Shown in pieces: positions 59,273 through 64,000 of a stretch of DNA of 64,000 bases. The notes beneath the pieces are model-generated. The model was given only the letters and a program-made list of their open reading frames with translations. It made no database searches and was not told the DNA's origin. The number at the start of each line of letters is the position of its first letter. The stretch's first letter is position 1. The position numbers were made by a program, and so were the translations under genes. Source of the stretch: Actinomyces ruminicola (GTDB taxonomy: Bacteria > Actinomycetota > Actinomycetes > Actinomycetales > Actinomycetaceae); contig NZ_FNIM01000012.1 in the NCBI RefSeq assembly GCF_900103885.1, positions 1-64,000 on the forward strand, given 5' to 3'.

Positions 59273-59397
59273 CCGTCAGGCGGATGCCCAACGGCACTCG
59301 ACCCCCGTCTCCACCAGACCGGCTCCGGCAAAATGCCCAAACGGCGCCGGTACCGCAACCAGATTGGTCGATACGGCTGCGTACGAGGGCGCGGTCT

Positions 59398-60231
59398 CTA
59401 GCGCAGGCACAGGGCGGCGCCGCCGTCGGCGTGGATGACCTGGCCGGTGGTGGCCGGCAGCCAGTCGGACAGCAGTGCGACAGCCGTGCGGGCGACGGCG
59501 GCGGCGTCGTGCCGGTCCCAGCCGAGCGGAGCCGCTGCCTCCCAACGACTTGCCAGGGCCTCGAGGCCGGGGATGGCGGAGGCGGCGGGGGTCACCAGGG
59601 GCCCGGCGCTGACGGCGTTCACGCGCACGCCCGCGGGCCCCAGCTCCACGGCCAGGCCGCGCACGCTCGCCTCCAGGGCGGCCTTGAGCGGCCCCATCCA
59701 GCCGTAGCCGAGGTGGACGTGCCCGGTGTCGAAGGTGAGGGCAACCACCGACGCGCGGGGTGTGAGCAGGGACCGCACGGCATCGACGAGCGCGGGCAGA
59801 GAGGCGGCCGAGGCGGTGAAGGCCTCGGCCAGCACCCGGCTGTGCGCGTCCGCATCCACACCCGCGGCGGCGTCGGTGTCGGCCCCGGCGGGCAGCAGCG
59901 TGCCGAGCAGGGCGGGATCGGCGTGGGCGATGGCGTGGACGACGCCGTCCAGGCGCTCCACTCCCTCACGCGCCAACCGCGGCAGGAGTGCGGCCCGAGA
60001 GGCGGCGTCGGCGGCGTCCAGCGGGAGGACCGCATGAGCATCGCCGATGCGGCGGGCGGTGGCCCGGGTCAGCGCCAGCGTGCGGGGATGTCCCGTGAGC
60101 ACCACGCGCGCCCCTTGCTCCCTGGCGACGACCGCGATGGCCGCGGCGATGGAGGCGGGCCGCAGCACCCCGGTGATGAGGACGGTGCGGCCTTGGAGTA
60201 GGCCCGCAGTCCGGGCCGTTTGCTCGCTCAT
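59398..60231 (-). CDS. fabI: Enoyl-[acyl-carrier-protein] reductase, FabI type
   Basis: The 277-residue SDR enzyme reduces enoyl-ACP in fatty acid elongation. The N-terminal nucleotide region reads LLQGRTVLITGVLRPASIAAAIA, the FabI form of the glycine motif. The catalytic Tyr/Lys pair lies in GYGWMGPLKAALEASVRGLAVELGPAGVRVN, with the FabI-type spacing Y-x6-K. GPLVTPAASAIPG and GQVIHADGG close the fold. ATG 60231 is the chosen start, six bases after a weak GAGGCT box. The dus gene starts divergently 55 bp away. Confidence 0.88.
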   Translation of the reverse strand: MSEQTARTAGLLQGRTVLITGVLRPASIAAAIAVVAREQGARVVLTGHPRTLALTRATARRIGDAHAVLPLDAADAASRAALLPRLAREGVERLDGVVHAIAHADPALLGTLLPAGADTDAAAGVDADAHSRVLAEAFTASAASLPALVDAVRSLLTPRASVVALTFDTGHVHLGYGWMGPLKAALEASVRGLAVELGPAGVRVNAVSAGPLVTPAASAIPGLEALASRWEAAAPLGWDRHDAAAVARTAVALLSDWLPATTGQVIHADGGAALCLR

Positions 60232-60274
60232 GGCACCAGCCTCGCATGCGGCGGCGACCACGGCCCGGATGTGC

Positions 60275-60280
60275 CAGCAT
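60275..60280 (+). promoter_or_regulatory. Probable leaderless -10 box of the dus gene
   Basis: CAGCAT ends six bases before GTG 60287. Confidence 0.45.
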
Positions 60281-60286
60281 GTGCCG

Positions 60287-61627
60287 GTGACCGCATCGCC
60301 CGACCCGCTCCCGCCGCTGACCGACCTGCCCGCTCCGGCGTACCCCTCCCCCACGCAGACAGGTCGGCGCAGTCCCGCCGCTCCGCCGCTGCGCATCGGC
60401 CCGCTGGAGATCGCCACGCCAGTGGTGCTCGCACCGATGGCGGGGGTGACCAACGCGTCGTTCCGCCGCCTGTGCCGCCGCTACGGGGAGCGGGCACTGC
60501 CCGAGGCGCTGCGCCCGGCGCATGAGGGTCCGGTTCCCACCGCCGACGGCGGGCTGGCGGCGCCCGCCGGACTGTACGTCACCGAGATGGTGACCACCCG
60601 GGCGCTAGTAGAGCGCAATGCCAAGACCCTGGCGATGGTGCGCACCGACCCCACGGAGCGGGTGCGGTCCATCCAACTGTACGGGGTGGATCCGGCCACG
60701 GTCGCGGCCGCGGTGCGGATCCTGGTGACCGAGGACCTGGCCGACCACATCGACCTCAACTTCGGCTGCCCCGTTCCCAAGGTGACCCGCAAGGGCGGGG
60801 GCGCCGCCCTGCCGTGGAAGCGCGACCTGCTGGAGGCGATCATGCGCGCGGCGGTGCAGGCCTGCCAGTCCGCCGCGGCCGCCACCAGACGGGAGCGCGA
60901 GGTGCCGGTGACGGTCAAGATGCGTCTGGGGATCGACGACGCCCACGAGACCTTTCTGGATGCGGCCCGCATCGCCGCCGACGCCGGAATCGCGGCGTTG
61001 GCGCTGCACGCGCGCACCGCCCGGCAGCACTACTCCGGCAAGGCCCGCTGGGAGCAGATCGCCCGGCTCAAGGCGGCCACGAAGCTGCAGGTACTCGGCA
61101 ACGGGGACGTGTGGAGCGGGGACGACGCCGTGGCGATGCTGGACGCGACCGGCTGCGACGGCGTCGTGGTGGGGCGCGGCTGTCAGGGGCGCCCGTGGCT
61201 GTTCGCCGACATCGTCTCGGCCATGCACGGTCGGGCCGAGCGCACCCGGCCCGACCTGGACGCCGTCATTGCGGTCATCAAGGAGCACGGGCGGCTGCTG
61301 GCCGCGGAGCTGGGAGAGGAGCGAGGCGTGCGCGACCTGCGCAAGCACATCGGCTGGTACCTAAAGGGTTATCCGGTGGGCGGGTCGGCGCGCGCCGAGC
61401 TGATGCGCGTGTCCAGCCTCGCCGAGCTCGACGCCGCCCTGGCGCGCATGCGGCAGCGGCTGCCGCAGGACGTGCCCTTCCCGGGAGCGGCGGCCGAGGG
61501 GCCGCGGGGGCGGGCCGGCAACCCGCGCGCGCCGCATCTGCCCGACGGCTGGCTCGACTCCCCCCGCCTGGGCGAGGCGGATCGGGCACTGCTGGCCGAC
61601 GCCGAACTGGACGTCTCCGGCGGCTGA
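60287..61627 (+). CDS. dusB: tRNA-dihydrouridine synthase
   Basis: The 446-residue flavoenzyme reduces uridine in tRNA. Motifs: VVLAPMAGVTNASFRRLCRRYG, HIDLNFGCPVPKVTRKGGGAAL with the catalytic Cys, VTVKMRLGIDD, LALHARTARQHYSG and QVLGNGDVWSG. The first 40 residues are Pro-rich and unconserved, and an insert follows the FMN entry loop (YGERALPEALRPAHEGPVPTADGG). GTG 60287 is chosen because it lies six bases after CAGCAT. The longer upstream frame overlaps fabI. The C-terminal end is a low-complexity tail. Confidence 0.93.
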   Translation: MTASPDPLPPLTDLPAPAYPSPTQTGRRSPAAPPLRIGPLEIATPVVLAPMAGVTNASFRRLCRRYGERALPEALRPAHEGPVPTADGGLAAPAGLYVTEMVTTRALVERNAKTLAMVRTDPTERVRSIQLYGVDPATVAAAVRILVTEDLADHIDLNFGCPVPKVTRKGGGAALPWKRDLLEAIMRAAVQACQSAAAATRREREVPVTVKMRLGIDDAHETFLDAARIAADAGIAALALHARTARQHYSGKARWEQIARLKAATKLQVLGNGDVWSGDDAVAMLDATGCDGVVVGRGCQGRPWLFADIVSAMHGRAERTRPDLDAVIAVIKEHGRLLAAELGEERGVRDLRKHIGWYLKGYPVGGSARAELMRVSSLAELDAALARMRQRLPQDVPFPGAAAEGPRGRAGNPRAPHLPDGWLDSPRLGEADRALLADAELDVSGG

Positions 61628-61633
61628 GCGGGA

Positions 61634-62872
61634 CTACCGACCGGTCGGCTCGCCGGTGCGGCACAGGGCCGCGGCGATCGCCGTCGTCGCCGGAATGGCC
61701 AGCACCAATCCGATGGATGACACCAGGGTGCGCACGACCTCCTCGGCGATCTCCCCGGACAGGAGCGTGGCGGCGAAGGACCGGTCGATCAGGGAGGCCG
61801 ACAGGATCAGCGGCAGGGCGGTGCCGGCGTAGGCGAAGGCGAGGGTGTACACGGTGGAGGCGATGTGGTCGCGGCCGATCCGCATGCCCCCGGTGAACAG
61901 GCGAGCGCGGCCCAGGGCGGGGTTGGCGGCGTGCAGCTCCCAAACGGCGGAGGCCTGGGTGATGGTCACATCGTTGAGGACGCCCAGGGCCGCCACCACC
62001 ATGCCGCAGGTCAGCAGTGCCTGCAGGTTGATGCCGCCGACCATGGCCGTCAGAGTCAGGGCGGTCTCCTCGGTGGCGCCGGTCAGGTTGGCGGCTCCCA
62101 CACCCCACAGGGACAGCAGCACGGTGATGACCACGCCGGCGAAGGTGCCCAACAGCGCGGTGGTGGTGCGCACGGAGATGCCGTGGGCGACGTATACGGC
62201 CAGCAGCATCATGGCCGAGGCGCCTACCAGCGTCACCCACATGGGTGAGGCGCCGTCCAGCAGCGCCGGGATCATGAAGCCGAGCAGTACGGCCGTGGCC
62301 AGCAGCAGGCCCAGCACGCTGAGCGCCCCCTTGCGCCCGGCGACGGCGACGACGAGCACCAGGTACACCACCGCCAACGCGGCAACCGGCACCTGGCGGG
62401 CGTAGTCGACGAACACGTAGGGGGTGCCGGAGGCCAGTGCGGCGGGCGTGTACATCACCTGCAGGTGGTCGCCGACGTCGGCCGCGGTCAGGGACTCGGC
62501 CGGGATGTGCACCGGCATGATCAGCCCCGCGCCGTCGCCAGAGGTGATCTCGGCGCAGACGGCGTCGGCCAGCAGAGCGTCGTTGGACACCCCCACCAGC
62601 GCGTCGGTGGCATCGGCGCAGGCGGAGGAATCCAGGGAGGTGATGGTGGCGGACTCGAGCGTGGCGCCTTCTGCCGTGAAGGACTGGGAGCCGACCAGTG
62701 AGCTCCCGCCCGGCCACAACACGATCAGGCCGATGAGCGTAGCCGCCACCAGGGGCAGGACGATCGCGGCCAGTACCAGGCGCACCCGCCGGGCCTCGAC
62801 CGCATCCAGGTCAAGGGGCCCGGAGTGGTGGTGCGGAGTCGGGGCGGCGGTCGGCGTCGTCTCGTCGTTCAC
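61634..62872 (-). CDS. YibE/F-like multi-spanning membrane protein
   Basis: The 412-residue protein begins with a cytoplasmic tail and a first helix (VLAAIVLPLVAATLIGLIVLWPGG). An extracytoplasmic domain (about residues 60-170) with cysteines in SSACADATD and AVCAEIT follows. Then come about seven helices, including AALAVVYLVLVVAVAGRKG, the conserved TAMVGGINLQALLTCGMVVAALGVLNDVTITQA and AALCRTGEPTGR. The pattern matches the YibE/F family, which has no established function. GTG 62872 is leaderless. It converges on the dus gene with 6 bp between the stops. Confidence 0.9.
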   Translation of the reverse strand: MNDETTPTAAPTPHHHSGPLDLDAVEARRVRLVLAAIVLPLVAATLIGLIVLWPGGSSLVGSQSFTAEGATLESATITSLDSSACADATDALVGVSNDALLADAVCAEITSGDGAGLIMPVHIPAESLTAADVGDHLQVMYTPAALASGTPYVFVDYARQVPVAALAVVYLVLVVAVAGRKGALSVLGLLLATAVLLGFMIPALLDGASPMWVTLVGASAMMLLAVYVAHGISVRTTTALLGTFAGVVITVLLSLWGVGAANLTGATEETALTLTAMVGGINLQALLTCGMVVAALGVLNDVTITQASAVWELHAANPALGRARLFTGGMRIGRDHIASTVYTLAFAYAGTALPLILSASLIDRSFAATLLSGEIAEEVVRTLVSSIGLVLAIPATTAIAAALCRTGEPTGR

Positions 62873-62878
62873 GCGGCC

Positions 62879-62884
62879 ATCATG
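62879..62884 (-). promoter_or_regulatory. Leaderless -10 box of the YibE/F gene
   Basis: CATGAT ends six bases before GTG 62872. Confidence 0.5.
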
Positions 62885-62955
62885 CCCGTCGTCGGCGCCG
62901 GAGCACGGGTGCCGCGCAGGCACTGGCCGACCCATCGGCACCTCATCCCGCAAAT

Positions 62956-63016
62956 CACGACCTTGGGGTACAGATCACGACCACCCGGGGGTCGTGGAAC
63001 GTACCCCAAGGTCGTG
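62956..63016. repeat. Nested palindrome built from CACGACC words
   Basis: CACGACCTTGGGGTAC (62956-62971) pairs perfectly with GTACCCCAAGGTCGTG (63001-63016). Between them a second hairpin, CACGACC...GGTCGTG (62976-62996), lies inside. The rest of the interval to 63172 shows no gene. Confidence 0.6.
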
Positions 63017-63172
63017 CAGTGCCACCGGGGTCGCGGAGCGCAGCGAAAACCCGGAGGCCCTCACGGACGCCGAAGTCCACAGGCGGCGTTCGAAGCAGCC
63101 CAGGCACCATCCGATCCACAGGTGGAAGCCTCCGAGGTGGCTCCCAATCGACCCGCGGCGGATGCTCAAGGC

Positions 63173-64000
63173 ATGTCCTCCCCGCTCCATCAGCCGCTCG
63201 ACCGCAGCCTGCTCCCCGTCCTGGTCCGCTCCGGGCGCAGTGCCCGAACCGGCGCGGGCGTCCTCGATTCGACATTGCGACTGGCTCCCGGCATTCGTTG
63301 GGTTCCCACTCCGGATGCCAAGCGCTGGCAGCACCGATACACCCTGGCGCTGGCGCGCGCTATAACCGCGCAGACCGCGCACCGGTCCGCGCGCTGCCTC
63401 ACCCACACTTCCGCAGCGCTAGTCCTCGGCCTGCCGATGATGACGCAGGAGCCGGACGTGTACCTGGCGGTCCCCAGCACCCCCAAGCAGGTCGGCATGC
63501 GACTGCCGCTGATCAGCGTGCCGCCCTCGGGGCCGCCCCGCCCGAATGCGCACGAGGACTTCTACTGCCGCCAGATCATGCTTTGGCGGCGCCAGCTGGA
63601 CCTGTCCGAGGAAGAGGTCACCGTAGTCGGCGGAGTCCCGGTCACCACTGTGCTGCGTACCGCTTTCGACTGTGCCTTTGACGAGCCCGCACACAACGCC
63701 CTGTCGATCGCGGATGCCGCACTGCGCTTGTACTGCCGATCGCAGCCGGGCGACCGCCACGCGTTCGCGGATGCCGAGGAGAGGGCCCGGGACACCTGGC
63801 AGGAGTGGCTGCGACGCTCACCCCGCAGGCGCGGTATCGCCCAGGCGCGCGCCGTACTGAGCGCGGCGACGCCACTGGCCGATTCGCCGGGTGAGTCCGT
63901 CATGCGCTGGCTGACGCTCGTGCTCGGAGTCGTGCCGGCCCAGGTGCAGTACCGGATAGACACCGGCGCGAATAGGTGGTGGGTCGATCTGTGCTGGCCC
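63173..64000 (+). CDS. AbiEi/DUF559-like protein, open at the window end (partial)
   Basis: The frame from ATG 63173 stays open for 276 codons to the window edge. The N-terminal half resembles AbiEi-like proteins: HTSAALVLGLPMM, VTVVGGVPVTTVLRTAFDCAF and HNALSIADAALRL. Further on, RRRGIAQARAVLSAATPLADSPGESVMRWLTL and QVQYRIDTGANRWWVDLCWP match the start of DUF559 nuclease-fold proteins, where the next residues would be the catalytic EYDG-type segment. Such proteins are common, variable and often orphan in actinobacteria. The start may be leaderless (GATGCT six bases upstream). The C-terminus and neighbours are outside the window. Confidence 0.75.
   Translation, partial: MSSPLHQPLDRSLLPVLVRSGRSARTGAGVLDSTLRLAPGIRWVPTPDAKRWQHRYTLALARAITAQTAHRSARCLTHTSAALVLGLPMMTQEPDVYLAVPSTPKQVGMRLPLISVPPSGPPRPNAHEDFYCRQIMLWRRQLDLSEEEVTVVGGVPVTTVLRTAFDCAFDEPAHNALSIADAALRLYCRSQPGDRHAFADAEERARDTWQEWLRRSPRRRGIAQARAVLSAATPLADSPGESVMRWLTLVLGVVPAQVQYRIDTGANRWWVDLCWP

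Overview
The window is GC-rich DNA from an actinomycete. Gene content and style suggest an Actinomycetaceae member (Actinomyces-like): an actinobacterial suf order, a DUF7455 protein, an idsA-pknL-aroG neighbourhood, a PPi-type phosphofructokinase and many leaderless genes. No rRNA or tRNA gene was recognised, so the genus is an inference.

Layout. 1-304: the end of an IS5-type element that cuts a membrane-protein gene, followed by a MITE-like inverted repeat. 480-7210: Fe-S assembly operon sufR-B-D-C-S-U-T on the minus strand, with a putative operator. 7648-13026: sugar-uptake operon (LacI regulator, binding lipoprotein, two permeases, GH32-like enzyme) with a LacI-type operator upstream. 13145-23021: pyrG, a two-domain GNAT, topoisomerase subunit B, DUF7455, a TPP-riboswitch-controlled thiM-thiE-thiD salvage operon, and rpoD with an unusual N-terminal insert. 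23715-29879: idsA, PASTA kinase, class II DAHP synthase and PPi-PFK.

29880-33611 is an accessory patch: 23-bp tandem repeats, a decayed XRE-MNT/HEPN toxin-antitoxin pair, an IS-scarred duplicate of a tetR 5' end, an intact TetR/MFS efflux pair and a second MITE-like repeat. 33629-44543: plsC, a DEDDh exonuclease/GIY-YIG fusion, a pseudo-receiver protein, sodA, an FKBP lipoprotein, erpA, an ABC-F protein, an unknown protein and a PTS EIIBCA. 44652-52718: SpoU methyltransferase coupled to a heterodimeric ABC exporter, an SPFH/NfeD pair, a stand-alone ABC ATPase and an unknown protein. 52734-64000: GH3 beta-glucosidase, divergent glgA/glgC, serB, sixA-like phosphatase, fabI-like reductase, dus, a YibE/F protein and a partial AbiEi/DUF559-like gene running off the end.

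Two themes stand out. First, about a dozen genes have a TANNNT-like -10 box exactly six bases before an ATG or GTG, so leaderless transcription is common here and fixes many starts. Second, carbohydrate metabolism dominates: the LacI/ABC/GH operon, PTS, GH3, PPi-PFK and glycogen genes fit a fermentative host-associated saccharolytic bacterium. The most unusual protein is the primary sigma factor, whose N-terminal region resembles the opening of a right-handed beta-helix (pectate-lyase-like) domain.
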